From assembly GCA_003254905.1 (NCBI GenBank), contig QANU01068867.1, forward strand, positions 44,554 to 108,553: a stretch of DNA of 64,000 bases, given 5' to 3'. Below the pieces are notes generated by a model. It saw only the letters and a program-made list of their open reading frames with translations, was not told where the DNA came from and did no database searches. Of the stretch, positions 10,942 to 22,340 are shown in pieces (the stretch's first letter is position 1; the number at the start of each line of letters is the position of its first letter). The stretch is from Nissolia schottii (taxonomy: Eukaryota; Streptophyta; Magnoliopsida; Fabales; Fabaceae). The translations under genes and the position numbers were made by a program.

Positions 10942-11229
10942 GCCGAATAACACAACACATAGAGTTTAGAAAACCTTTTGATGAATGAAAGAAAGGAAGA
11001 AGGGAAATAAGAAAATAAATAAAAACAATAATACAAAGATTGGGTTTGGCTTGGACCATTTGGATTTCTTAAAAATGTTGGTTTTGGGCTTTTTTTCTAT
11101 AGAATACTCACAAAAAACTCGCAAGAAATTTTGTAGGTAAGTAATTCACAATGAAATTTGCAACAAGAAAAAATGCAACAAAATTAGCATGAAAGAAAAT
11201 TTGTAAGAAAATACGAAGCAGTGATGAAC

Positions 11230-13413
11230 GAGGCTTGTTGTTGATCCGCAGACAACTTCGTGAGCTCTGTACATGGAGGCTGGTATTGTAACATCTCCTG
11301 GCAGTTGCTTGGTCTCTGCGTATCGTAGCTACTTGATTATCCACATTAAGAAACTTCATTGTTAAGGCGGTAGTGGATATGACAATATTGATTGTGTTTA
11401 ACGTTGGTCATCCTAGGATGATGTTGTAAGCTGAAGGCTTATCAACTACCAAAAGCTTCACCCTTTCTGTCCTTGTGCATGGTTCGTAACGTAATGTCAG
11501 ATATAGGAAAACATACTCGTCTGGAGTGACTGTTTCCCCGAAAAAAACTCACTAAATCTTTTGGGTAGCACTCGAGATCTGAATTTTTTAAGCCCAATTT
11601 GTTGAAGCAGCTTCTGAAAATAATATCCGCTGAGCTCCCTTGGTCTAGAAAAACTCTTCTGACTTCCGCATTTACCAGGGTGGCGAAGATCACCATTGGA
11701 TCGTCATGCATTGGGGTGGTGTGGGAAAAGTCTTCTCTAGTGAAGGTGATGTCAGGGAAATTTCTGCTTCCGCGGAATTTGTGGTCTGCTTTGTTACCGA
11801 GGTGTAACACCTCTTGGAGATGTATCTTCCTTACTGACCTGGTGGAACCTCCTCCTGCAAATCCACTAGCTATCGTATTGATTACCTTGGTGGTTTCTGT
11901 TCTCCTGTATTCTTTATCCCATCCGTCCTCAGGATAGTCTTCTCTTCTGCGGTTATCTCTAGAGTATGTTCTCCTTTCTGAATCTCTGGTATCCATTTTT
12001 CTTTTCCTTTCTTGTATGACATATCTTTCAAATCTATACAGTCTTTTGTGTTGTGACCGTATGAGTCGTGAAAGGCACAGAATAGGGTGGTGTCTGTCCC
12101 TGGCCGCAACCGGATTGGTTTTGGCTTTGGGAACCGTCTTTATGCTGAATCTCTCGATACAGTTGTATGAGTGATATGGTAAGACGAGTGTAGTTTGTGT
12201 ACCGTCCTTCCTTGACGACCTTGGGTCTTTCAATTCGTGGAAAGTCCATCCGCGTTGGTTGGTTGAACTTTCTCCTCAGGCCTTCTCCTCCCTCTTGGAT
12301 TCCGTCTTGGGTAAGGTCGGTTTTTATGGATTGCATGCCCTCTTCTTGATACAGGTACTCTTCAGCTCATTCTTGTATTTCTATTAAGCTCCGCGGAGGC
12401 CTCTTAGATAAGTTTTTTTACAAATGGGCTCCCTTTTCAAAGCCCATTAGTTAGGCCCATCAACACTGCCTGTGGTTGCAAGTCCTCGACTTGGGCACAT
12501 TCCTCATAGAAATGGTCTAAGTATTGACGGAGGGATTCATCTCCTCTTTGTATCATGCCTAAGAGGCTTACTGTCATCTTAGGCTTTGTTCTCCTTGTGA
12601 TGAAATTGTCCAGGAAGTGTTCGGCTAGATCGTCGAAACATTGGATGCATTTTGGTAGGAACACATTAAACCAAACCAATGCTCCTTTCCTTAGAGTTAC
12701 TGGGAAAGATTTACACTGGATGGTGTTGGGGCTCCATCCAAGATCATCCTGTGACCGAAGACATCCAAGTAATGCTGAGGATCCGAGGTTCTGTCATATG
12801 GTTCCATATTCGTAGGGGGACGGAATCCGTGTGATTGCATTGTATTGAGAATCTCTTCGACGAAAGGGTGGTTATCCTTCCCTTTCGGCTTCCTTACTCC
12901 CGTGCGGACTTTTTCTGTGTTAACCTCTGTGGACGCATTGTAAACGAACTCTTGGGCTTCTTCATTTGTCCCTAACTGGCTATGGTCATCACTGCAGTTA
13001 AGACCGTTAACGTGACTCTATCTCTCGCAGGCTTCCAGTATGACCTATTTTTGTCTCCTCTCTGCGTCTTTCTTGGCTTTGTTTGCTACCATGCGGATTT
13101 TTCTTTGCTTCTTCCATTCCTCTTTTGCTTGGGCCAACGTTAATAGGGATGCTTCTAGGCGTTCAATTTTTTCTGCCTGGGTTTGAACTACATCAGCAAG
13201 GTTGGGGGGAGGAGGTAGATTGGTGTCTATAGGTTGGTCTTGTGGTGGACTGGGTAGTGGAAGTGCATTTTGCTCTGGGGGAGGTGGTGTTGTTGTGCGG
13301 TCAGGAGGTGAGTGCGGTTGGGAGGGAGGTGCATGGGTCCCCACGGAGACTGATCCGTGGGTATCCCTAGATGTTACAGCGCAGAAGGTTTTTCTGGTGA
13401 GTTTGGGAGGCAT
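11230..13413 (-). pseudogene. gag-protease of Ty3/gypsy element, disrupted
   Basis: The frame opens at 13413 with MPPKLTRKTF and a proline-rich N-terminal segment, then a coiled-coil (AEKIERLEASLLTLAQ). A retrotransposon gag core follows at about 12679-12440 (AEHFLDNFITRR, DESLRQYLDHFYEE). About 12109-12010 has a CAFHDSYGHNTKDC zinc-knuckle-like remnant. The aspartic protease at about 11750-11640 reads FLDQGSSADI; the expected residue after the catalytic Asp is G or T, not Q. Several stops and frame changes separate these blocks, so no intact polyprotein is made. Confidence 0.8.
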
Positions 13414-13486
13414 GTTGGTAGGGATGCTTTAGGGTCCAAATGAAATGTGGGATGTCGTAAAAGTAAGTCCCCACAGACGGCGCCAA

Positions 13487-13861
13487 TGTACCGAAGGGGT
13501 ACTCTGGATCCTGGAGCTTCTTGGCCGTTTCTAGGTCGCCGGGGCGGTACTTACAAGGACTCCGACGCTCAAGTCAGTGAAGTTTCGAGATAAAAGTCAA
13601 GTATGGGGTGTTGGGTTCTGAGCATACCTGGCGTGTCGGTTAGGTTTAAATACTTGGGTAGCATCCGTGATTTTTGCTATTCTGAGGATCTTTCCATTAA
13701 TTCTGCCTTCGGAGATCACAATGCATTTTCCGCTAGGGAGAGCATATCTCGGGATGAGAATCTCACTAGTCGTTGGAAAACTGCTCGGGTCGGGTTGGGT
13801 AGATTCGCAGACCCTCAGTTATGGTCTTAACGGATGGGCCTTCATGGCCCAATCCATAACA
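13487..13861 (-). repeat. 5' LTR (375 bp) of the truncated Ty3 element
   Basis: Begins TGTTATGGATTGGGCC at 13861 and ends TACA at 13487 on the minus strand, so it has canonical TG...CA borders. The PBS follows after one base. No second copy occurs in the window. Confidence 0.75.
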
Positions 13862-14790
13862 ACTCTTATTTACTGGAGAAGTCACCTTGAGAATCGCCTT
13901 ATTTTTGTTCTTGCCGGCCTCTACTCCCTTCTTTTGGACCAAGAACCTAAGGAAATTTTTAGCAGTAACACAAAAAAACACACTTTAGTAGGTTCATTTT
14001 GAACTTATGCTTTTGCATATGGTCGAATTCCTTTTGTAACTATTCCAAGTGTTGATCATCGATGTCTGACTGGACAACCACATCATATATATATATGGCC
14101 ATGAATTTACCAATGTACTCATGAAAAATAGTATTTATTGCTCTTTGGTAGGTCACCCTAGCATTTTTGAGTCCAAAGGACATCATCACCCATTCAAAGT
14201 TACCCAAGGAACCAGGACATCTAAATGTTATTTTAGGGGTGTCCTTTTCAGCAATGTATATCTGGTTATAACTAGAATAACTATCCATGAAACTCAAAAT
14301 ATTATGATCAAAAGCAGTATCGATAAGCATATCAATGATAGACATTGGATACTCATCTTTAGGATTCTCCCCATTTAGGTTTCTAAAATCAATACATATA
14401 CGCAACTTAGTATTCTTTCTCAGAACAGGTACAATATTAAAAACCCATTCAACACGCATGGTTGTCCTTATGAAATTGGCCTTGAGTACCCTTTGAATCT
14501 CTTCTTTATTTTGTGAACAATCTCAGGAGAGAATCTTTGGGGTGGTTGCTTAACACGTTAGACATTCTTCTTGATCGACAATTGATGCTCAACTAATTCT
14601 CTATCTACTCAATCCTGACATCTCCTCGTATTCCCAAGCGAAGCAATCTTGATTCTCTTTAAGCAAGGTATCGACTTGTCCCTCAAATGGTTAGGCAATA
14701 AACTACTAATATATGTTGGTTGACTCTCACCTTTTGTTCCAAGATTAATTCTATGATGACCCCTAAAAAAGGGGGGGGTCAAGTTTCGCA
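13862..14790 (-). pseudogene. Ty3/gypsy pol relic: reverse transcriptase palm
   Basis: The minus strand from about 14690 encodes a spacer before RT (QDCFAWEYEEM, RELVEHQLSIK, QPPQRFSPEIV). RT motifs follow: LRICIDFRNLN, PKDEYPMSI, FMDSYSSYNQI, MSFGLKNARVTYQRA. The catalytic motif reads YIYDVVV instead of YVDD/YIDD. After a stop the frame continues (HMQKHKFKMN, AKNFLRFLVQKKGVEAG) until it is cut at 13862 by the LTR of the younger element. Stops and frame breaks make it inactive. Confidence 0.85.
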
Positions 14791-14882
14791 CGAGACTCAA
14801 GCCAAAATTTCAACTCCACATTTTTCTTTTTAGATCCACGTTTTTGGGGGCTCGACCTACTCTTTTAGCCATCTCTCCCCTA

Positions 14883-17800
14883 TGCCGCACACCAAAACGT
14901 CGTTAATTTCAATGCGCAATTGATAAGTACCTAATTTACGCAATTTTGACCTATTAAAATGGCAATTATTCGCTTATGTTTTAAAGAATTATGTAACTGA
15001 ATTCCCCAAATTTTGTAGGTTTATAATATATTTCGAAAGATGGATGCAAGCATAAATAATTGAGAAGAATCCCATAAAGAATGAAGCAAAAGGGCAAAAG
15101 CGGAAAAGAAGCTAAAAGATGAAATCAGCGAAGGACCGCTCAGCGGTAAACATGAATCGCTCAGCGCTTAACGACAAGGACCGCTGAGCGATTTAACCAT
15201 GGCTGCTCAGCGGTTGTACCACCGGAGCCACTTGCAGTCGCCACATTTATTGCGCCAGCTAGAGCCAGCCTGGAGGCAGCGCCGCCCTGCAAAAAGATTC
15301 CGGCACATTTATTAAGCCGCGTGAAATGATTACATCGCTCAGCGATAAAGTACAAGTCGCTCAGCGATGACGCCTTTACCGCTCAGCGATGGCGCCCAAA
15401 CCGCTGAGCGGTGCCCTCAAAATTTTGCCTATAAATAGGAGGTTGTGCCATTCATTGAAGATCATCCCTCATATCCCTCATACACCCTCTTCCCCCACGA
15501 AATACTTCATTATTTTACACTTTTAAGCTTAGGTTAGTTTAGAAACAAAGAGGAGGCCAGTGAAGGAGCCAGGAGATCGAAGAAGCTCGGCGAGCCACTG
15601 TCATGATAGCGTGATAATGTGTCATGGTAAGCGTCCAAACCTTGCCTCTGAGATTCTCTTGTAAGATGGATTTGTAATCCTCTTGTTGTTGGGATGTTGA
15701 TGAGTATTGTAGTATGATTGTATCCATGTACTTTTGCATATGAATTACTCAGTTTCGATTGATTCGCTTGAATGATTTTATGCTTAATGCTAGCTTTTGT
15801 TTAGTGTTTTGATTCTTAATTTGGGACTTATTTGTATGAACGGAAGTTATACTAATCAAGTCATAACCAAGTTAAAATCAATATTGCTATCCTTAACTAG
15901 ATTCTAGACTTGAACGTTGTGAACGAAAGTTGTAATCATTAGAGTCGGATCTAAATCATTTCATCTAATCTTGCTGCCGTAACTGGAATAAAGGTTAGCC
16001 GTTTTAACATCTGGAATAATGCTAGCGTACTCTGTTAAGGTTGTGTGCGAAAAGTGACAGTTTAACAAAGGAAACCTGTGATATTTTCATTTACGAAAGC
16101 AATGACAAGTTAAGAACTAGTGGCGGGCAATCAATGAAATGATAATTCTGTGTAATAAGTAACTGGATGCATGAAACTATGATATGATTCAATTCCCAAC
16201 AAGCTTCTAGATCTACCTCTGATTTGTTGCCTATTTACCTTTATGTTGTTTATTTATTTAACTGTCAACAAATTATCAATTCCTTCACTTTATTATTTAA
16301 TTAACTAAATTCAAGAACGGTATTTTGCAACTCTCTGTGGATTCGACTATGCCCGACTATACTGCAATTGGATCCCTTGTGGATCTGAAAGCCGTAAAGA
16401 ATGATATATTATTTTGAAACGACTGAAAGTTCAAATTAAGCGTCTGACAAACGCCTTGAACAAACACGTACATTTGGCTTTCATCAAAATTGGCGTGGTT
16501 GCTGGGGAACGGAATTGCGTCAACTTAGAGAAAGTTAAACAATTGAAATTTGGCTTTCATCAAAATTGGCGCCGTTGCCGGGGAACGGAATTGCGTCAAC
16601 TTAGAGAAAGTTAAACAATTGAAATTTGGCTTTCATCAGCAATCAAATAACAATTTATAAAACTAAGAAAACCCCAAAACGCAGTACAGGAGTTAACCTA
16701 GGTCGTCTCTAAGGAAGCAATTTTCAAGCCAATTACAATTATAACTATAATTAAAAATAGGGGTTTGGATTAAAGAATAAAAGAAAAGTAAACAAAAGTA
16801 AAGCAACAATAAATGAAAGCAATATCTTGCATACAACGTTTCTAGATCAAGGATTAATTGTCATTGGTTCCTAATTATTTATTCATAGGAGGGGATGTTG
16901 TTTATTAGTTGAAATCTTAACTAATATGCAATTCACTTAAGAGACTACGATCGTCAATCCCCTAAGCATTTATTAATACAGGAATTAAAACTAAGATCTC
17001 AACATTTAAAACTCATATCAATTATGTCCCAATTGCACAACCTAATTAAATCTAATTAGTTCCCCAAAAAGTTCCCAAATCCTAAATCAATAAATCTTAC
17101 TATCACCAAGATCTATTAACCTAGAATTAACCCTATCCAATAACATGCGATCGCTATATTACCAATTAGGGGCAAAACAAATCATGAATAAACATTAAGC
17201 ACAACACCTCGAATTAATCCTAATCTAGAGTCACGGCATGCAAGATATTAAGAAACTACGTACTCCTCCATGGGTGGAGGATAAAGACTCATAATAAAAA
17301 AATAGAAGAAGAGAGTGGAAAATAATGGAGAATTAAAATAACAAACCTGAATAAAATAATGAAAGAAATTCACAAATAGTTAGGAGCTTGCGCTGTCAAT
17401 GCGAGCGCTCCAACAATTCTTGAAGAACTAATACCTAAGCACTACTAACATTAACCTAAAGTGCATAAAATAAAAGGAAAAAATGCAGAAAATAAAAGTA
17501 GAGGTTGAGTATGAAGTTGTCTGTAGTTGTTGAGAGAGGATGTCTTGTTTATAGAGGATAGGCACAAAGTGGATGTAAATCCCGCACTTTCAGTACAGTA
17601 GTTAGTAAAATCGCGATAACTTTGACTAAAGATATCGGATTAAGGCGATTCAAATCTCCAATTAAAGCTAAGAGATAGATCTACAACTTTGTAGTTGAGG
17701 TCAAATCGAGATTAAATCTCCATCATGGCGAAAAATCCACGGCAAAGTCAGCATTAAAAAATCCTCAGCAAATCTTTAACCAAATCTTTTTGAATTTGAA

Positions 17801-18120
17801 TTTAATCTTGCATTTATTGGTCCAAGTCTTCTCTTCAAATCTCTTCTTCAAAATTTATATCTTATCAAATCTCCGTCAAATCTTCAATGATCCTCTTAAC
17901 AATTTATTTTCTGCAATTAAAATAGAAAACTAAAAAAGAACAAAAGAAATCTACATATTAAATTCTAAGATGAAAATAATGCTTTAAATTGCATTTTTCT
18001 CAATTTCTCACAAAAGAGGATAATGTGCAAAACATATTAATTAAGCATTAAAATCACACATTTTTAGTATGCAATGTTCAATTATAGAATAATAAAATAG
18101 GGTACAAATTCCACTTATCA
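14883..18120 (-). repeat. 3' LTR of the non-autonomous element, split by a nested LTR
   Basis: LTR halves 14883-14920 and 16644-18120 are separated by the insertion at 14921-16638 and its GCAAT duplication. Joined, they match the 5' LTR in order and length. Confidence 0.85.
14921..16638 (+). mobile_element. Solo LTR A (TGATAAG family) with two extra PBS-containing end units
   Basis: Starts TGATAAGTACC, ends GGCTTTCATCA, and is flanked by a perfect 5-bp target duplication GCAAT (14916-14920, 16639-16643). The last 152 bp are two 76-bp tandem units. Each contains a primer-binding-site-like sequence (TGGCGTGGTTGCTGGGGAAC at 16491, TGGCGCCGTTGCCGGGGAAC at 16567) and ends in TTTCATCA. A motif CGCTCAGCG/CGCTGAGCG occurs eight times between 15136 and 15413. 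A TATAAATA box is at about 15431. Confidence 0.8.
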
Positions 18121-20833
18121 AATTACCCCACACTTGAACAATTGCATGTCCTCATGCAAGGAACCAAGAACAAAAGCAGACTAAAAATGAAAATAAAACA
18201 AAAAAAAATAAAGAAAAATATTTTTGGAGTGGCAACACTATTTACATCTCCCATAAAGCCACGAAACTCAGGGGGACACTTAAGCCGACTCACTAATTAC
18301 CAGACAACTATGCAAAATACATGACAATCCAAAAATAAAAGTACATTTAGACAAGAGATGATATCACTCTGCATTAAAACTAATTTTTTTAGCATATTAA
18401 TCATGAGCAAAGAATAAGTCAAGGCATGTTAAAATCAATTGGGCCTCACAGGTCAGTGTGTGTCACTCATCACTCAAAGTGTATAAGTTCATCTAATGCT
18501 CTCTCAAACACTACACTAGAGTCGCCTCCATAGGGTTGACTTTCTTCTAAGCATCACGGATCACCAAATATATATGACATGCATCAAGAGGTCTTTTTAA
18601 GGTTGTAATGGGGTCAAGGTTAAGGTGGGATATCATATGGCCAGTGAGCTAAAGCCTAAGACTTAGTAGAACTCATGACATATGTGCTTAACCAATGGTG
18701 TAAGGACCTTGATCTCTACTAACTTCTTTTGTTCTCCATTTAACCCGATGACAAATTCCCAAACACTTTTGTTGCACCTTTTTTTCTCTTCTTTTTTTTT
18801 CATACTTTTTCACACTTCTTTGAAATTTTGTCACCGCTTACCCATTAGCTCAGGGGGAGTTTCCATCGGTGCACCTAATTAGTTGTTTTGCAGATTAGTT
18901 GCCTCAAATTTTTTTTGGGCACTTTTATAGATTTTCCAACCAATAGGAGCAATTGCGGCCGCTCTTCCCCTACTTTGAATGTTACATGTCCTCATGTAAC
19001 CCCACACTTGTTGCTTAGCACATATGAACAAATGTATCACAATTCTCCTAAGCCCTAAAGCCAGGTGTATCATGGTTTTTCTCGGTTTATCAGCTTGTAT
19101 TGTGCTAATTATTCAATAAAAGGCTACAAGGCTCAAAGGTGCTAATAAGGGTCAAATGTTCAAGGTAGACTCGTATGGATATGTAAGCTAAATACACAAG
19201 AAATGCCTCAATCATGTCACATGTCATATATAAAGGTAAATGTGCAATGCAGAGAATCAGGCAAGTTCGAGACTTGAACACTAGTGATTGTAGACACAAC
19301 GAAGAATAGAATGGCATGTAGTGTTGTCATCCTATAAAAGGCTCAAAATCTTTCTAGGTAATATCATCTAATTAATTGAAACATCCTAGGATCTATAAAA
19401 TGCTCAATCAAACATAAAGCCATAAATAATCGAACACCGCATTTCACATGGCACAAATCAATCATCAACTAGTCTAAATTATCCCTTATTCATGAATTTC
19501 CACAATTATTGCATAGTTAAAACTACTATCTTAAACAAATAAAACTTTCCCACCCCACACTTAAAGAAGTGCACCGACCTCAGTGCACAAAACTGGGCAA
19601 GAAGAAAAATAAAGAAGTAAAACAAATAATTAAAAGAAAAGGAAAGAAAAACTCACAAATAGTGGGTTGTCTTCCACCCAACACTTTTGTTTAACATCCT
19701 TAAGTTGGATGGTCGACGACTGTCTCATGGAGGATCATGTTTGAACTCGTCCATAAACATTTACCAAAGTTTGTTGTGGTAGCCTCCACCTGGATCCCAC
19801 ACCATGTAAGTCATGTCATGGCCCTGGAAGCCATGTTTATTTCGGGATTCAGGCATTAAGATTTTCCATTGATGCCTTGAAGCTTTGAGGCTTCACCTTG
19901 ACTTGGTTATCCAGCAGTTACTCACTCCAAGTGGGGATGGATGACGGTTCCCACTAGAAGGCTTTTCGAACTGTCCCTGTACATGGTCTAACTTTCCCCT
20001 AGTAGCAGGAAGAAAGTCTCCAAGCCCTTCACATAAGGCCCGCAACTGGCCATCAGTTTCTAATTGAGCATACCTACATTGTCCAAGAAGAGGGACATGT
20101 GTCTCAAGATGCAGCTCGAGTGGCGGAAACTAATAGGCTAGGAGAGGGGATGATGGGAGTAATGGAATAGACACAGGGAATTTAGGTAGAACAGCAGGCT
20201 CAACTGGTAATATGTGGGCTCTAGTGAATAAAGATGTGGTGGATATGGGTCACGTGGATATGGTTGAAGTTCTGGTGGTGGTGGCTGGTAATGGTATGCA
20301 TCGGTCGGATAGGGGAGGGAAGAGTAAGAATCGGGGTAAGGTTGGTAAGAGTAGGAGGGTGAAGTCATCACGCCCACACTGGCTCAAGTGGTTTTCCCAT
20401 TGTTGTTCAAACAACTCGGCAATGTGGCATTGCAAGGTCAGCAATGCCCTCCGACCTATTTCCCTGGGCAACCTCCACACTTCCTCTAGCCTTTGGGAAT
20501 GTCTCTACTTAAAACTGTCAAAATCCGCTCCATCATTACCTGAAAAGCAAGGAACACTAGACCACTGCGAACTAGAAAAATTGTTAGAGTACATGATAGC
20601 ACATTTTAGGGATAAAAAAATAAGTTTTTAAAAATTTGTTTGTGTTTTTTTGGAGCAAAAAAATAAAAAAAAAATCAAAATTGAAAAAAAAAACTTTTTT
20701 TTAAAGAAAAAGAACAAAAGCAAGAAAATAAAGAGTTGACAAAAATCAAATAATAAAAAGAAAAAGGAAGAAAGAGAAAGAAATAAAGAAAAAAGAATTG
20801 GCTAAATTGCTTCCCCGGCAACGACGCCAAATT
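18121..20833 (-). other. Interior of the non-autonomous LTR element
   Basis: Short interrupted frames only. A proline/tyrosine-rich frame (20377-20138) and a frame with LPREIGRRALLTLQCHIAEL (about 20470-20410) could be gag remains. No RT, RNase H, integrase or protease motif was seen. The region beside the PBS (20640-20800) is A-rich. Confidence 0.5.
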
Positions 20834-22340
20834 TGGCACACATCAAAACATCGTCAATTTCAATGCGCGATCAAATAATAATTTATAAAACTAAGAAAAC
20901 CCCAAAACGTAGAACAGTGGACTTAGGTCGTCTCTAAGGAAGCAATTTCCAAGTCAATTACAATTATAACTACAATTAAAAAGAGGGGTTTGGATTGAAG
21001 AATAAAAGAAAAGTAAACAAAAGTAAAGCAACAATAAATGAAAGCAATATCCTGCATACAACGTTTTTAGATTAAGGATTAATTGTCATTGGTTCCTAAT
21101 TAATTATTCATAGGAGGGGATGTTGTTTATTAGTTGAAATCTCTAACTAATACGCAATTCACTTAAGAGACTACAATCGTCAATCTCCTAAGCATTTTAA
21201 TACAAGAATTAAAACTAAAATCTCAACATTTAAAACCCATATCAATTATGTCCCAATTGCACAACCTAATTAAATATAATTAGTTCCCCAAAAAATTTTC
21301 CAAATCCTAAATCAATAAATCCTACTATCGTCAAGATCTATTAACCTAGAATTAACCCCATCTAATAACATGCGATCGCTATATTACTAATTAGGGGTTA
21401 AACAAATTATGAATAAACATTAAGCACAAGACCTCGAATTAATCCTAATCTAGAGTTACTGCATACAAGATATTAATAAACTACTCCTCTATGGGTGGAG
21501 GATAAAGGTTCATAATAAATAAATAGAAGAAGAGGGTGAAAAATAATGGAGAATCAAAATAAAAAATCTAAATAAAATTACAAAAGAAATTCTCAAATAT
21601 TTAGGAGCTTGCGTTGTCAATACGAGCGCTCCAACAATTCTTGAAGAACTAATACCTAAGCGCTACTAACATAAACCTAAAGTGCATAAAATAAAAGGAA
21701 AAAGTACAGAAAATAAAAGTAGAGGTTGAGTATGAAGTTGTCTATAGTTATTGAGAGAGGGTATCTTATTTATAGAGGATTGACACAAAGTGGGTGTAAA
21801 TCCAGCACTTTCAGTACAACAGTTAGTAAAATCGTGATAACTTTGGGTATAGATATCGGATTGAGGCGATTCAAATATCCAATTAAAGCTAAGAGATAGA
21901 TCTACAACTTTGTAGTTGAGGTCAAATCGAGATTCAATCTCCATCATGGCGAAAAACCCATTGCAAAGTCAGTGTTAAAAAATCCTCAGCAAATCTTTGA
22001 CCAAATTTTTTTGAATTTGAATTCAATCTTGCATTTATTGGTCCAAATCTTCTCTTCAAATCTCTTCTTCAAAATTTATATCTTATCAAATCTCCTTCAA
22101 ATCTTCAATGATCCTCTTGACAATTTATTTTCTGCAATTAAAATAGAAAACTAAAAAAGAACAAAAGAAATCTACATATTAAATTCTAAGATAAAAATAG
22201 TGCTATAAATTGCATTTTCTCAATTTCTCACAAAAGAGGATAATGTGCAAAACATTTTAATTAAGCATTAAAACCACACATTTTTAGCATGCAATGTTCA
22301 ATTATAGAATAATAAAATAGGGGACAAACTCCACGTATCA
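20834..22340 (-). repeat. 5' LTR of the non-autonomous element
   Basis: Aligns along its whole length with 16644-18120 plus 14883-14920; for example both share AAACTAAGAAAACCCC and GGTCGTCTCTAAGGAAGC blocks in the same order, with point differences. Confidence 0.85.

Larger units (their letters stand above)
7362..11215. mobile_element. Possible CACTA-type element carrying receptor kinase fragments, right end unclear
   Basis: The left boundary is suggested by CACTATTAAAAAACAC at 7362, close to the CACTATTAGAAAA ends known for soybean Tgm CACTA elements. Next to it lies a long array of degenerate subterminal repeats (7631-7990). Similar repeat units (CGCAAGAAATTTTG and relatives) reappear at about 11110-11215, after which the Ty3 relic begins. 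Between them are two kinase fragments in opposite orientation. No 3-bp target duplication and no convincing right TIR could be found, so the boundaries are inferred. Confidence 0.4.
11225..13861 (-). mobile_element. Truncated Ty3/gypsy retrotransposon: 5' LTR, PBS, gag, protease
   Basis: On the minus strand the element starts with an LTR (13861-13487), then a primer-binding site TGGCGCCGTCTGTGGGGA at 13485-13468, a gag start at 13413 and a protease region down to about 11230. There it stops against CACTA-like repeats. Reverse transcriptase, integrase and the 3' LTR are absent. Its LTR starts inside the reverse transcriptase relic at 13862-14790, so it is a later nested insertion that subsequently lost its 3' half. 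Confidence 0.8.
14883..22340 (-). mobile_element. Non-autonomous Ty3-type LTR element (LARD-like) with 1.5-kb LTRs
   Basis: Two direct repeats frame the element: 22340-20834 (1507 bp) and 18120-14883 (1515 bp after removing a 1.7-kb nested insertion). Read on the minus strand each begins TGATA(A/C)GTGG. A PBS TGGCGTCGTTGCCGGGGAA lies at 20829-20811, just after the 5' LTR. A purine-rich GTGTGGGG stretch precedes the 3' LTR at about 18126-18132. The 2.7-kb interior (18121-20833) has no reverse transcriptase or integrase, only broken frames. The outer flanks share CTCCC close to both ends, but not exactly adjacent. Confidence 0.75.
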
